From: Saussurea involucrata
Lineage: Eukaryota; Streptophyta; Magnoliopsida; Asterales; Asteraceae
Assembly (NCBI GenBank): GCA_033807775.1
Contig: CM066313.1
Coordinates: 58,377,984-58,441,983 of the forward strand
Length of the DNA stretch: 64,000 nt
Reading direction: 5' to 3'
Shown here: piece by piece, positions 1 to 10,579 of the stretch
How positions within the stretch are numbered: position 1 is the first letter of the stretch
Layout of the letters: each line of letters begins with the position of its first letter
The notes under the pieces: model-generated
Databases searched by the model: none
What the model was told of the DNA's origin: nothing
What the model saw: only the letters and a program-made list of their open reading frames with translations
Made by a program: the position numbers and the translations under genes

Positions 1-1563
1 CGGGGGTTGTTCGTCCTAAGGATTACCCCGAGGGATACTTCGTAATATACGAATATCTTTCAAGATAGGCTTTGAGTGGCCGTATTCGACTTTGACCAAG
101 AATTTCATGCGGTGCTTCGGTTTATCACCGGGGCAGTTGATGCCCTAACTCTGGCGGGGTTTTCTGGTCATTGAGCATTTGTCTGCAGAGTGGGACCCCC
201 TATGTCTTTGAATGATTTCTTGGCGACGTACCAAGTTAATAGAGACAAGCGTTGGCGTTACATCCCGTACTCCAGGTACAAAGGGGATCGCGCCCTAGTT
301 TTAAATACTAGAGTTGATGATCGGGGGTGGGGGTCCAGGTATGTGTTCGTATGTGTTCATTCGCTTGACGCCGACAGCAAGTGGATTCGTCCGGATTGGA
401 ATATGGGAGGTATGTTCTTTTCCAATTTGCATCATAGTATGGTTTTCTGATCTTTTATTTACTCTTCGCCTTTTGTTGTCTTCAGAAGTTCAGTTCGACG
501 CTCTGCATCCGAATGAGGGTTCTCGGGCCAAGATTGACAGATTCCTCAGTTACAGCATCGAGGACCGATCTTTTTCCACGTCGCAATGGCGACCTAGGAC
601 GAGGACGTGGTGGTGGACGCTGTGGAAGAGGAAGAAGAAGAAGGAGAAGAAGAAAGTGGACGACAGGAGGCGACTGGTGAGTGTATTATGGTTTCCTGTT
701 TTTTTATCATTTATTTCTTATTCTTGTCTGACGCTTCGTATTTTTCCTGGTCAGTGCCAACTGAAAAGAAATCAGTTTCTAGGTCGAGAGGGAAGCAAAT
801 CATGCGTGCCCTTCGAGGAGGAGATGTTTTGACAGCTGGGTCTAGCCAGAAGAGAACCAGGAGTATGGTCCCGAGGGAACTGTCGTCGAGGGTGGATGAC
901 TCATCGAGAGTCATTTTGCCAAGAAGGCGAAGGCATCATCTAGCCGTCCAGGCGTGATGGACGCGACACCGGTGAGTTCGGCGCCTCTGGCGACAACAAC
1001 GAGACCGGTGTTAAAAATGTCGGCCCCATCTTCTGCCGCTCGGGGCAAGGGGTCGTCGGCAAAAGTTTCGACGGTCAATTTTTCATTGCCGTCTGATTTT
1101 ATGGCGGACGGTTTCCTAGACGGAACGTCGTTGTTCCCTCACTTGGAGGGGTGCTTGCTTCCGTCTTTCAGGGAGCCTTTTTGCGGAGTTCCGGGCGGTG
1201 AGATAAGATCTCAGGTTGCCAGTCTGGCGTTTTCAGTAAGTGTCAATCTTTCATGATTTGTCTCAACATTCGATGTCGTTCGTCGTCTAACACTTTTTCG
1301 TGTATTTTCAGACGTTCCAGTCGTCCTTGGCATTGTGTACCGAGATGTCAAATGCCAAGGAGTTGGTGGCGTCAGCTTTGAAAAGAGAAGAAGCGGCGTT
1401 ACAAAGGGAGAGGTTGGCTTTGGCGCACGCGGATGAACTGGCCATCCAACTTTTCGATGCTCAGTATGAACTGCAGGAGATTCGTGCGGGAGGAGTGGCG
1501 GATGAAGATCCTCAGGACGGGCCTTCAGGCAAGGATGCATCCGACGTTCCTCCTGTAGTTTAG
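1..1563 (+). pseudogene. Antisense extra ORF of element C (gypsy-type 'putative transposase' family), broken
   Basis: This matches, exon by exon, the ORF at 6475-7380 plus 14189-15411 in element B. The N-terminal half resembles the plant 'transposase (putative) gypsy type' domain (Pfam PF04195, from memory), a domain of unknown biochemical role found in Tat-type elements. Visible signatures are RYKGDRALVLNTRVDD at about 265-320, an acidic run near 610-660, and a C-terminal GKDASDVPP ending at the TAG at 1563. Putative introns with GT..AG ends lie at 410-485, 677-754 and 1236-1311; the equivalent B introns fall at the same places. At least one frameshift (about 58-190) and stops in the N-terminal part make it a pseudogene. 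It is transcribed opposite to gag. A host transposase is unlikely, given its fixed place inside the elements. Confidence 0.75.
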
Positions 1564-2269
1564 AATTTTTACTTCCTTCGTTTTCGCCGCTCGACCTGTC
1601 GATGGTCGAGTATGTATTTAACGTTTCACATAATGAATATGTCTTTTGTTTTGAATCTTATGCTTTATTCAAATAGCATTTTTTTATGAAGTCGAACATA
1701 AGATACATATGAAATTATGCGACTAAGGCGTTCATTGTAGTATGATGACGTAAAACAACTATAAGAACATGCGATTAAAGCATCCATTCAGGGTATGGAA
1801 TAAGTTAAGAAACCTTAAAGAAACTTTAAAGATAAAGTTAAACTTTGCGATCGTAAGGCTGGATCGTGTATATCGTGCGACCTTGCGAATTTAAAGTCAT
1901 ATAGCAGACTTCGTGCTATCCTGCGATAAAATGATGTCGAGGGTTGGTCGTTGGCTAACCAACGACCCTCTGATGCTTAAGTCAGTAGTTGTTTTGTGAG
2001 AAAAATTTGTATGGAAAAGAGTTAGAGAAAGTACCATTTCAGACCCTCTCTATTTGCCCCCTGTCGTTTACTACCTTATTCTTTTTGGCAGGAAAAGATA
2101 GGTTTTAAACGACAGATTGACACGGCGATCCTGTGAAATACTGTCTGCGGTTGACTATGTTGTCGTACGACAAGGCACCATAGTAGATTTATCCCTGTGG
2201 AAGAGATATTGATTCGGGGATAGGAGAACGAACCTGTCGAGAGCTTGATCTTGTGACTTTAGTTTATTT
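1564..2269. other. Spacer between antisense ORF and gag-PR of element C
   Basis: There is no credible ORF. It contains a perfect 9 bp hairpin at 1946-1967. On the minus strand it contains a purine tract (around 2050-2065, GGGGGCAAAT core) that resembles the true polypurine tract next to the LTR of these elements. The stretch 2040-2290 aligns by eye with 16020-16260 of element B, showing that both elements have the same pol deletion. Confidence 0.6.
1946..1967. repeat. Conserved inverted repeat (hairpin) after pol, copy C
   Basis: Arms GGTCGTTGG (1946-1954) and CCAACGACC (1959-1967) are separated by a 4 nt loop CTAA. The same structure occurs at 15902-15923 and 21303-21325, and in a degraded form near 11738-11763, always between the end of pol (or its deletion scar) and the antisense ORF. 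Confidence 0.85.
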
Positions 2270-4064
2270 TCTTGGCTTCAAGGTAGACTTGTAGCGTTCA
2301 CGAACGACTTTTGGCTCACTTTTGATCTCCTGGATTCCCCATGGTGTCGGGAATTTTAATTGATGACTTTTGTATGCTCAGGAGTCGATGACCGATGGTT
2401 GCTAATAACGACATTATCGATAATAGCTTTCAGATTACCTTATGGAACATGATATGCCAATTCTTTCTTGAGTGCGATACAATCGTCGGTCGCATGACCA
2501 TGGTCGACGTGGAAGTCGCACCACTTTGATTTATCATTCTTAGCATCATCCAAGTCATACTTCTTCGGCCACCGGATGGTTGGTTAGGTGGTCTTCAGAG
2601 CTTCGACTAAGTCTTTAGCTGACCCTTTGAACCCATAAGAAGAGATCTTGGGGTACATGGGGAATTTAGTCGCGGACCTAGCCTCCGCCTTCGTCTTGAA
2701 ACGAACGTTTGAAATCTGTCGCGCTGGCTCTATTCTGGATATGGATTTCGGCTTGAATTCTGGCTTCTTGACACCTAACGACTTCTTGTCGTCGGTGTGC
2801 TTGCGACAAAAGGTTGCATCATCTTCGACCCTCATGTATGCTAAGGTTCGAGCTCGGACGTCTTTGAAAGTCTCTGGGGGATACTTGGTCAGGTCGATGT
2901 ATAAACCTGAGTTGTCGTCTAGACCACGCTTATAAGCTTCGATCGCAGTTTTGATGTCGCAATTACGGATACTGATCATTTCGGCATTGAATCTATTGAA
3001 ATAACTTCGAATAGACTCGCTGGTCTTCTGCACGACATAATACAGATCACTAGTCTGCTTTTCCATCTTACGACTGCTAGCGAATTACCGGGAGAATTGG
3101 TTGACCAATTCAGCGAACGACCCGATAGATTTGGGTTTGAGATTGATCAGCCACTGGAGAGCTGGACCAGTGAGACTCGCTCCGAAACTCTTACACATGC
3201 ATATTTCCTGGTACATGTGAGGAATTGAGATCGTCCACATGAGCTGCTTGTACTGCGCGACTTGCTCGGTTGGATCGGTCACGCCCGAATACTTGGGAGT
3301 GAAGGCAAGAATGTTATACTTCTTTGGGACCTCGACGGTAGCGATCTCGTCGATGAAGGGCGACGCCTGATACCCCGAGTGAGGCTCAACGTCGACAGGC
3401 ACGGCTGCCCCAGGCAACTTGGCGAGCAAGGACAGGACGCGCTTATTTTGGTCTTCCAACATCTTCAAACGCTGGGTGATGGGATCGTTAAGATTAAGAT
3501 TTGCCCCTGTCTAGGGATTTGTCCCTGGACTAGTGCCATTACCATGCGACGAACCAATGGTGTCCCCGTTGAACGGAGCAAAATACGGTTACGACGCATA
3601 GTAGAATTGTTGCGGTCCATTCTGGAACGATTGTGGTCCATGCTGAGTCTGAAATGGCTGCGATCTCTACTGGAAAGGTTGCGATCCTTGCTGGAAAGGC
3701 TGGGAAAACGGCTGGGATCCATTTTGAAACGGATGGGCGTCACCTTGCAATGGTTGTGATACATTGTTCAAGGGTGGTGGTCGAATGTGCTGAGGGGGAA
3801 TTTGTCCGGACTGGGGATTCGGAATGAACGGACCCGGCTGCTGACTTTGCATGAATGGACCTGGATGCTGATTCTGCGCAGACGGACCTGGTACCGAACC
3901 TGGATTCTGGACGAATGGTCTAGGACCATTCTAGGATCCAAAAGGATTCCTTAGCCGCACGATCTCTTCGGCTGCTCTGCCATTGCATTGAGTTGATTCC
4001 TTGCAACCTCGAGCTCCTGATACATCTGAGCAACAGCTTGCTGTGGATTTCCAGGGGCTGCCAT
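2270..4064 (-). pseudogene. gag: gag (and protease remnant) of Tat element C
   Basis: The start codon is at 4064, with the same MAAP N-terminus as the gag of F. The order is a short N-terminal helix, a Q/N/P/G-rich stretch of repeated QNPGP-like units (about 3950-3500), the retrotransposon gag domain (PF03732-like; ALQWLINLKPKSIGSF near 3170-3120), and a C-terminal CDFHVDHGH..C zinc-binding-like motif near 2530-2480. It has a nonsense codon (CAA to TAA type) at about 3082-3084, several N-terminal frameshifts, and a C-terminal jump at about 2360 that removes most of the protease and leaves only its last residues (KFPTPWGIQEI). In an intact element gag would form the virus-like particle. Confidence 0.85.
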
Positions 4065-4141
4065 TTTCCTGCAATAGAAAAAAAAACTCCAAGAAACTAT
4101 TAGTAGAATGCACGTTCGTCGAGGATTTTCTCTAGATGTAG

Positions 4142-4160
4142 TCCCATGGATGGCGCCAAA
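4142..4160 (-). other. Primer binding site of element C
   Basis: On the minus strand the sequence next to the LTR reads TTTGGCGCCATCCATGGGAC. TGGCGCC is the start expected for pairing to tRNA-Asp (whose 3' end gives TGGCGCCG...), as in many plant Tat/Athila elements; the rest is only a partial match. Confidence 0.6.
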
Positions 4161-4161
4161 C

Positions 4162-5102
4162 TATTAATGCCAAAAATCGCACCAAAGGGACAACATAAGG
4201 TCGATGTGGACTTAAACAACTAAAGAACGGATATTTCGACGAAACGTGCGACGAAGGTAAAACTAAAGGAGACAAGGGATTTAATGACGCAGGAAAAGCC
4301 TCAAACGAGGAAAAAACCTGCGGACGACAAGGGATGTCGTCGCTGCACTATGGTCGCCAATCAGGGGCGATGTCCTTCGGTACTGGCGTCGGTTGTACGA
4401 TGATTACAATACAAATGAAGGAAATGCTTCAAAATGTAAAGTACAAGTGTTTAGAACGAAAAACAAGTGTTTGACGTGTGTGAATACAAGTGTAAACAAC
4501 TATTAGTTTGAAGCTATTGTCGTGCGTCAAGAACGTTAACTTGAGCCTTCTTTCGAATGTTCTTGAGTTCGTTGTAGGATTATGGCCTTCAATACTTGAT
4601 TTCCAGAGTTTGAATGCTCTTTGCTATGAGTTTAGATGTTGTTCGCTGATGATTGCTAATGTGTATCGGATGCTGGCCAGTGTTCTTGATGTGAAGACTT
4701 AGCCTGGTATTTATAGTCTTTGCGTCATTAATTAGCTTCATTAATGCTTTGATCAATGGCTACAACGGCTGGAAACGGTCGCCGGAGTGATATCCATAAT
4801 GCTCTTCGTCCGTTATGGCTGGTCACTGTTAATGGCTTTAACTCCTGCATTAAATACTTAACAACACGTAACGGTTAACGTTAGTATAGGTCGAGGTTAT
4901 AATGATCTTACGCGGTGGTCGTGCGGAATGAGCGACGCTATGGTCGAGCGTCATGAGGGACGTACGACTTACCTTTTACGGGAGACGACGAATGTCTTAT
5001 GGGTTCTTGTCGAGACCTTACCTTAATACAAGATGTAGTCCTTAATCGTATGTCGTACCTGTTCTTGTCGTGGTCGTACGACGTGAGTTTTTTGCCCAAA
5101 CA
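4162..5102 (-). repeat. 5' LTR of Tat element C
   Basis: This is a 941 bp LTR in minus orientation. Its inner end is TATTAATGCC on the plus strand, where sister copies have TGTTAATGCC, so the terminal dinucleotide is mutated. The outer end is TTTGCCCAAACA. It is homologous to the LTRs of A, B, D, E and F. A GTCGTACGAC palindrome lies 20 bp inside the outer end (5073-5082). Confidence 0.85.
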
Positions 5103-5226
5103 GAGATCGACCCGGAAACGGAAAATGCATGGTATGAAAAAGCCGCTAGTGCAATAAACTCCGAGGTAAACTTGACCTTCCCAACCGAAGTCGACGACGA
5201 CTTTGACTACGATCAGTTCCTGCTAC
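5103..5226 (+). pseudogene. Copia element K extra ORF, left piece
   Basis: This is an open, acidic coding stretch (FPTEVDDDFDYDQF) squeezed between the LTRs of C and B. It continues in frame at 19463 once B and one copy of the duplication GCTAC are disregarded, so B inserted into this ORF. The ORF resembles the 3' ORF of element G (40173-43628). Its function is unknown; it belongs to the class of extra ORFs downstream of pol in SIRE-like copia elements. Confidence 0.65.
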
Positions 5227-6012
5227 TGTTAATGCCAAAAATCACACCAAAGGGACAACTTAAGGTCGATGTGGACTTTAACAACTAAAGAAAGGAATCT
5301 CTCGACAAAAGCGTGCGACAAAGATAAAAATGTAAATGAGACAAAGGATTTGATGACGCACGAAAAACCTCAACGAGGAAAAAACCTGTGGACGACAGTG
5401 GATGTCGTCGCTGCACTATGGTCGCCAATCAGGGGCGATGTCCTTGGTGTTACTGGTGTCGATCGTTCAGAGATTACAATACAAATGAAGGAAAAGACTT
5501 CGAAATGTAAAGTACAAGTGTATGGAATGTAAAACAAGTGTATGTCGTATGTGAAAACAATGTGTAAAACTGTTGGTCGAGAGCGAAAGTCGTGCGTCGA
5601 GTGCAGTTCTTCGAGTGAGAGCCTTTCGCTTGTAGTGTTCTTCTGAGCTCGGATGTTTAGCTTCTGTGTTTGATGTTCTCTGATACTTTGGTGTTGATTA
5701 GGTGTCTTGAACTGATGATTGAGCTGGGATTTTATAGTCTTCGGATGACTTGAATCATTAAGATATTTGATGATTGTTGTAACGGTCGTCCTCTTCAATG
5801 TGAGTTTAGATGCATGGTTTTATGCGACGGTCGTGTGGAACGGGCGACGTCGAGGTCGATTGTCGTGAAGAACTCTCGACTTACCTTTTAGGAGGGATGG
5901 TGGAGGTTCTTTGGGTCTTCGTCGGGACCTTATCTTAATACAAGGTATAGCTCATGACATACGTCTTACCTTCTCTGGTCGCGGTCGAGACTTGTGAAAT
6001 TTTGCCCAAACA
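5227..6012 (-). repeat. 3' LTR of element B, with internal deletion
   Basis: This 786 bp LTR starts TGTTAATGCC and ends CCCAAACA on the plus strand. Compared with the 901 bp partner at 18562-19462 it lacks about 115 bp near 5813, at a short repeat (GC). Otherwise the two differ by scattered substitutions. Confidence 0.88.
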
Positions 6013-6030
6013 GTTTGCCCCCCAAAATTT
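6013..6030 (-). other. Polypurine tract of element B
   Basis: The minus strand reads AATTTTGGGGGGCAAAC directly against the 3' LTR. A near-identical tract (TTTTGGGGGCAAAC) borders the 3' LTR of A at 13264-13277. It primes plus-strand DNA synthesis in intact elements. Confidence 0.8.
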
Positions 6031-6170
6031 GAAAGTAGGATGGAAAATTCGAATTTTAAATTTTGCCCGTCGGGTGCTTTAGGGTTTTGCGTTAAAAATA
6101 CCTTGGTTGTTTCGGAATTGAATTGGTTTAATTCTAACCGAACGAGAAGTCGAAGAGAAAATGAGGTCGT

Positions 6171-6309
6171 GACGTCATACTGACGTACGATTGTGCTTAC
6201 CAGCTATCTTTGACCGGTGTCGACGATCCGTGCAGTTATTCCAAAGGTCGGGGACACGCGGTGATCATCAAAGGGCTTGACCTGATATGATCGACTGCAT
6301 AAATAAAGA
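6171..6309 (+). promoter_or_regulatory. Putative promoter of the antisense ORF, element B
   Basis: The palindrome TGACGTCA (6171-6178), a core recognised by plant bZIP factors, is followed about 125 bp later by a TATA-like GCATAAATAAAG (about 6298-6309), some 165 bp upstream of the ATG at 6475. Both marks recur with similar spacing in element A (TGACGTCA 13117-13124 and GCATAAAT near 13001-13009, minus strand). The region 6031-6474 contains no other ORF. The promoter role is inferred. Confidence 0.45.
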
Positions 6310-6474
6310 TTACGTTGGATCTTTTCTTGTTTATGATTTTAGAGGGTTTTGAGCAAAGATTTCTTTAGGGGTTTTCTTATCGATTTTCGTTCGATTATTT
6401 CTATACTTGCAAGAATCTTTGACCTAATTTAGGATTTTTTGAGATCATATAAGATACGACCCTCCAGTTTGCGT

Positions 6475-7380
6475 ATGCGTCGCATGTCTATTGCTAGAAA
6501 GCCTAGAAAAAACTGGGATATCTGGGGCCTTTCAGAAGTGCAAATCAATTTAACGGGGCTGGCAATGTAGACAGAGCCTAGAAGCACCATTAAAAGCGAA
6601 GAAGATCTCGATGACTTTAGAAGTCTGGCGAGGATTCCCATGGGGATTACCGTGAGCAAGGTTGGCAAGGTTCGACCGGAAATGTGCCCCGAGGGGTATG
6701 TCGTTATATACGAATACCCGTTCAAGATAGGCTTTCATTGGCCATATTCGCCTCTGGTCAAAGAGTTCATGTGCGAATTTGGTCTTTCACCGGGTCAACT
6801 GATGCCCCAGTTCTGGCGAGTTATCCTGATCATTGAACGACTTACTTCCAACTGGAATCCACCGATGAATGTGAGGGACCTACTGACGGCGTATAAGGTC
6901 AAAAGTGACTGGTACCGTCGATATAGTTTGTTTTCAAGGTACAAGGGTGATCGTACCCTAGTTTTAAATACTGAGGTCAACGATTGTGGATGGAAGAAGA
7001 GGTATGTATTCGTGCGGGTGTCGACGTTGGACACTGATAGTGACTGGATTAGGGAGGGTTGGAATATGACGGGTGAGCCTTTGATTGTAGATTTTTATGT
7101 TATTCTGTTGCTCGGTTGTTTTTTCGACTGGTCTTCTTTTTTAGGGGTAGATATTGATTTCGATAAGCTAGAGCCGGACGATGCTTCCCGGGCTAAGGTC
7201 GAAAAGTTCTTGGAATTTAGTACTGAAGACCGGTCATACGTCATGCGTCATTTGATAGATGAGGATGATGACACCGTTTTTTTGAGCGACAGAGTGAGGA
7301 TGGGTCGAGAGGAGAAAGAAGCAGAAGAGGACTTTGAGAAGACTGAGGAGGAAGAGAAGAGTGAAGAACCATAGGTAGAG
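6475..7380 (+). pseudogene. Antisense extra ORF of element B, 5' exons (PF04195-like)
   Basis: The proposed start is ATG 6475 (MRRMSIARKPRKNWDIW); an in-frame TAG at 6568-6570 breaks it, after which the frame is open through 7374. The N-terminal half carries the plant gypsy-type 'putative transposase' region, with GYVVIYEYPFKIGFHWPY and SPGQLMPQFWRVILIIE near 6700-6830 and SRYKGDRTLVLNTEV near 6937-6980. A 72 nt GT..AG intron (7073-7144) is a multiple of three, so both spliced and unspliced forms stay open. The exon ends in an acidic E/D-rich tract. Element A interrupts the gene at 7386; it resumes at 14189. No enzymatic activity is established for this family. Confidence 0.75.
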
Positions 7381-7385
7381 ATAAC

Positions 7386-7963
7386 TGTTTGGGCAAAAAA
7401 TCACGTCGTACGACCGCAACCAAAAGGTAAGACGTACGTCCCTCATGACATTCGACCATAGCGTCGCCCGTCCCGCACGACCGTCGCATAAGACCATGAA
7501 ACCTCGACCAAAACTAACGTTAACCATGACTGTTACATTTTGTTAAGTGTTTAATGCAGGAGTCAAAGCCATTAAAGAAGCAACAACTATATCCGACGCA
7601 AGCCGTTACCCGATGATAGCCGTAACGGACGAATGCCATTATGAATGTTCACGCCGGCAGCCGTAACAGACCGTTGCGACCATTATAGCTGTTAATGAAG
7701 CAATCAATGAGCTAATCAAAGCTCTAGAAGGCTATAAATATCAAGATCAATCAACATTCCAAGAGAGAGACCTCTAGCAGCCAACATTTGGAGTAAAACT
7801 CAAGAGAGCACATACTAAAAGCTATCATCTGAGACCGAGTTCAAGACTCCTACAGCGAACTCAAGAACAACAGAAGCAAAAGAGCTCTCTCTTAAAGAAT
7901 CACTCTCGACGCACGACAACACCCCTCGACCAGTAGTTTACACTTTGTATTCACACACGACAA
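7386..7963 (+). repeat. Truncated 5' LTR of element A
   Basis: It begins TGTTTGGGC and follows the 3' LTR (13278-14183) until the shared TCACACACGACAA, where homology stops and pol sequence begins. Several differences from the 3' LTR are C/T or G/A changes at CpG sites, as expected for methylated plant DNA. Confidence 0.9.
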
Positions 7964-9150
7964 GCCATTATACCAGTATACGCAAGCTTAGAAAATGCGC
8001 AAAACCCCTCAGCAGCTGTTGATGAGTATAATTTGGAGGAAATCATTCTAGATCAAAGCAAACCCGATAAAAAGATTCTTGTGGGTTCATCCCTTGATCC
8101 CCACGTTAAAGAAAAACTCATATCCTTTTTGCAGGAACATGCTGATTGCTTCGCTTGGTCACATGAAGATATGGTCGGTATTGACCCCAATGTCATTGCC
8201 CATAAGCTTAACGTCGATCCATCGTTCAAACCTATCAAGCAAAAACGTCGCAAGTTCGCTCCTGAAAGAAATAAAGTAATAAATGATGAGGTCGACAACC
8301 TACTCAAGACAGGAAAGATTCGGGAGGTAAAATATCCTGATTGGCTCGCTAACGTCGTGGTCGTAGCCAAGAAGAATGGAAAATGGAGAGTCTGTATCGA
8401 CTTCATCGACCTCAACAAAGCCTGTCCAAAGGATCCATTCCCGTTACCTCATATCGACGCCATGGTCGACGCAACCGCGGGGCATGAGTTATTAACGTTC
8501 ATGGACGCCTATTCTGGATACAACCAAATTTTAATGCACGTTGACGACCAAGAGAAAACCGCTTTCATGACGGATCGAGGTATTTATTTTTACAAAGTTA
8601 TGCCTTTCGGACTAAAAAATGCAGGTTCTACCTACCAATGGCTGGTAAACAAGATGTTCAAAGATCACCTTGGAGACACGATGGAGGTATATATCGACGA
8701 CATGTTAGTGAAGTCGAAGCAAGCGATTGATCACATCGATCACCTCAGGCAATCATTCGACATCCTCCGGAAATACAATATGAAGCTCAATCCGACGAAA
8801 TGTTCCTTTGGTGTTAGTGCCGGGAAGTTCCTGGGTTATATGGTCACTCATCGAGGCATTGAGGCTAATCCCGACCAAATCAAGGCCATCATTGAGATCA
8901 AATCTCCTCGAAATTTCAAAGAAGTCTAGAAACTCACCGGTCAAGTAGCAGCCTTACACAGGTTTATCTCCCGATCTTCAGATAAATGTCATCTATTTTA
9001 TAATGTCCTCAGGAAAAATAGGGGCTTCGACTGGACCAATGATCATGAGCAAGCCTTGCAAAAACTCAAGGAATACATGGCGTCGCCTCCTCTGTTGTCA
9101 AAACCCCACGATCACGAGATCCTACAGTTCTAACACGAGAAGATGAAAAA
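7964..9150 (+). pseudogene. pol: Reverse transcriptase domain of element A
   Basis: This is a Ty3/gypsy RT. Motifs include VVVAKKNGKWRVCIDF (near 8350-8405), LNKACPKDPFPLPHIDAM, FMDAYSGYNQI (near 8500), FKVMPFGL-type FYKVMPFGLKNAGSTYQW (near 8590-8640) and the catalytic YIDDMLVKS (near 8690). The open frame begins upstream of 8033, within the fused segment, and ends at a TAG at 8927-8929 that replaces a glutamine codon in the D copy. Homology continues in the connection region to about 9150 with a further shift. The N-terminal part of the polyprotein (gag, protease) is missing. Confidence 0.9.
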
Positions 9151-10110
9151 CAGCAATTGCCGATCTATTATGTAAGCAAATCACTTTTAGACGCAGAAAC
9201 CAGGTATTCGTGTATGGAAAAATTACTCTTAGCACTAATCACTGCTGCTAAAAAACTACGTCATTACTTTGAATCACATCCTATTACTGTCGTGACTAAC
9301 TTTCCTCTTAAGTCTGTCTTAAGAAAACCCGAGTTAACAGGTCGCCTGGCAAAATGGAGTATATATCTCAGCAGTTATGACATCGACTTCAAGCCCAGAA
9401 CCGCGATCAAGTCGCAAGCCTTGGCAGACTTCATTGCTGATTTCAACCCAGAATTGGAGAAAGAAGCAGAACTCGAAGTGTCAATTGTGGCGACTCACGA
9501 CGACGTGCCTTGGATTTTGTATGTCGACGGTTCATCTAACGTTAGAGGATCTGGGCTGGGCTTCGTCTTAAAGTCGCCACAGGGGGGCAAGATGGTGTAC
9601 TCCGTGCGATGCGACTTCAAAACCACCAACAACGAAGCTGAGTACGAAGCGCTAATCGTGGGAATGAATATGGCCCACGACTCGGGGGCAACCACACTAC
9701 ATGTCAAAAGCGATTCCCTGCTGGTAGTAAATCAGATCAATGGAGAATTCGCAGCCAAGGATTCAAAAATGACAGCATATCTAAGCGTTGCAAACGAAAT
9801 TAATTCCAAAAAATTTAAATCTTTTTCTATTGAACAGATTCTGCGAGACCAGAACACTCAAGTCGACGCATTAGCAAATCTTGGGTCAGCTTTAGTCGAG
9901 CCAATATTCGATGTTATTCCCATGATTCACCTGGCGGCGTCGTCCACTAGAAATGCAGACGTCATCCAGATCGAAGACGAAGAAGATGATTGGTCGCGCG
10001 ACATTAGTAATTTCATCGTGCACGACCAACTCCCCGAAGATAAAATGGAGGCTCGAAAAATCAGATTCAAAGCATCTAAATACGTCATGATCGAAAATAA
10101 GCTTTATCGG
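9151..10110 (+). pseudogene. pol: Dual RNase H region of element A
   Basis: Two RNase H-type segments lie in tandem in one open frame. The first (about 9157-9450) is the usual Ty3 RT-linked domain, with PIYYVSKSLLDAETRYSCME and YELPSYDID-like LSSYDIDFKPR. The second (about 9500-9890) has the features of the acquired 'archaeal-type' RNase H: YVDGSSNVRGSG (catalytic D), NNEAEYEAL (E), VKSDSLLVVNQ (D) and a terminal NTQVDALANL (D). This doubled arrangement is a hallmark of the plant Tat/Ogre lineage and classifies the element. The frame is cut at 10110 by a solo LTR; the family function is degrading the RNA strand after reverse transcription. Confidence 0.9.
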
Positions 10111-10574
10111 TGTTAGATCTGAGTTTTGTCAATAAACTAAATGTTGAAATCTGATAAGAAGGCTCAGATGTTCTGAGAAGAAGAGTCAGAAGTCTGAGAA
10201 GAAGAGCCAGTAGTTCTGAGAAGCTTAATCAGAATTATGTTCAGAAGTTCTGAACAACATGTTCAGAACTTATAACTAAATACTTTACTTTGTATTTAGT
10301 TAACTAATTAGGACATGTGTATTGTTCCTATTAGTCTTTCATATTTGTACTGTAGCTTTAATATTTCCGTTGCAGTATATATAGTGGTTAGCACTACATT
10401 GCTAACTGATTTTTCCAAATATATGTGTATTCATCCTTTGTAATCTTTGAGATACTCTCTCTAAGATCTGTAATTCTGTTCTTCATTGAATACAAGTTGG
10501 CTTGATCATATAACTTCTCAATTACTATTTCATACATTGATATATTGATTGTAAGAGTAAATCCTGGACTTACA
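10111..10574 (+). repeat. Solo copia LTR (G family) inside element A pol
   Basis: It starts TGTTAGATCTGAG and ends TTACA, is flanked by the 5 bp duplication ATCGG (10106-10110 and 10575-10579), and has no internal sequence. It is a shorter relative of the 554 bp LTRs of element G (34322-34875, 43644-44197), sharing the TCAGA-rich U3 and the TATA-like AGTATATATAG. A solo LTR is the expected product of recombination between the two LTRs of a once complete copy. Confidence 0.92.
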
Positions 10575-10579
10575 ATCGG

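Larger units (their letters stand above)
1..5102 (-). mobile_element. Tat-lineage Ty3/gypsy element C (pol-less, runs off left edge)
   Basis: Reading right to left this is a 5' LTR (5102-4162), a primer binding site, gag, a protease remnant, a spacer with a hairpin, and an antisense extra ORF on the plus strand; the 3' LTR would lie left of the window. Reverse transcriptase, RNase H and integrase are absent. The order LTR-gag-PR-spacer-antisense ORF is identical in element B. The right flank at 5103 is the coding sequence of copia element K, so C appears to have inserted into K. The missing left end prevents a target-duplication check. Confidence 0.85.

Noticed and set aside
190..450. Small stand-alone protein gene at the left edge
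   Set aside because: It is one exon of the antisense ORF of element C, open only because of intron read-through.
3262..3759. 165-codon plus-strand open frame opposite C gag
   Set aside because: Shadow of the gag coding strand; low-complexity L/R-rich translation.
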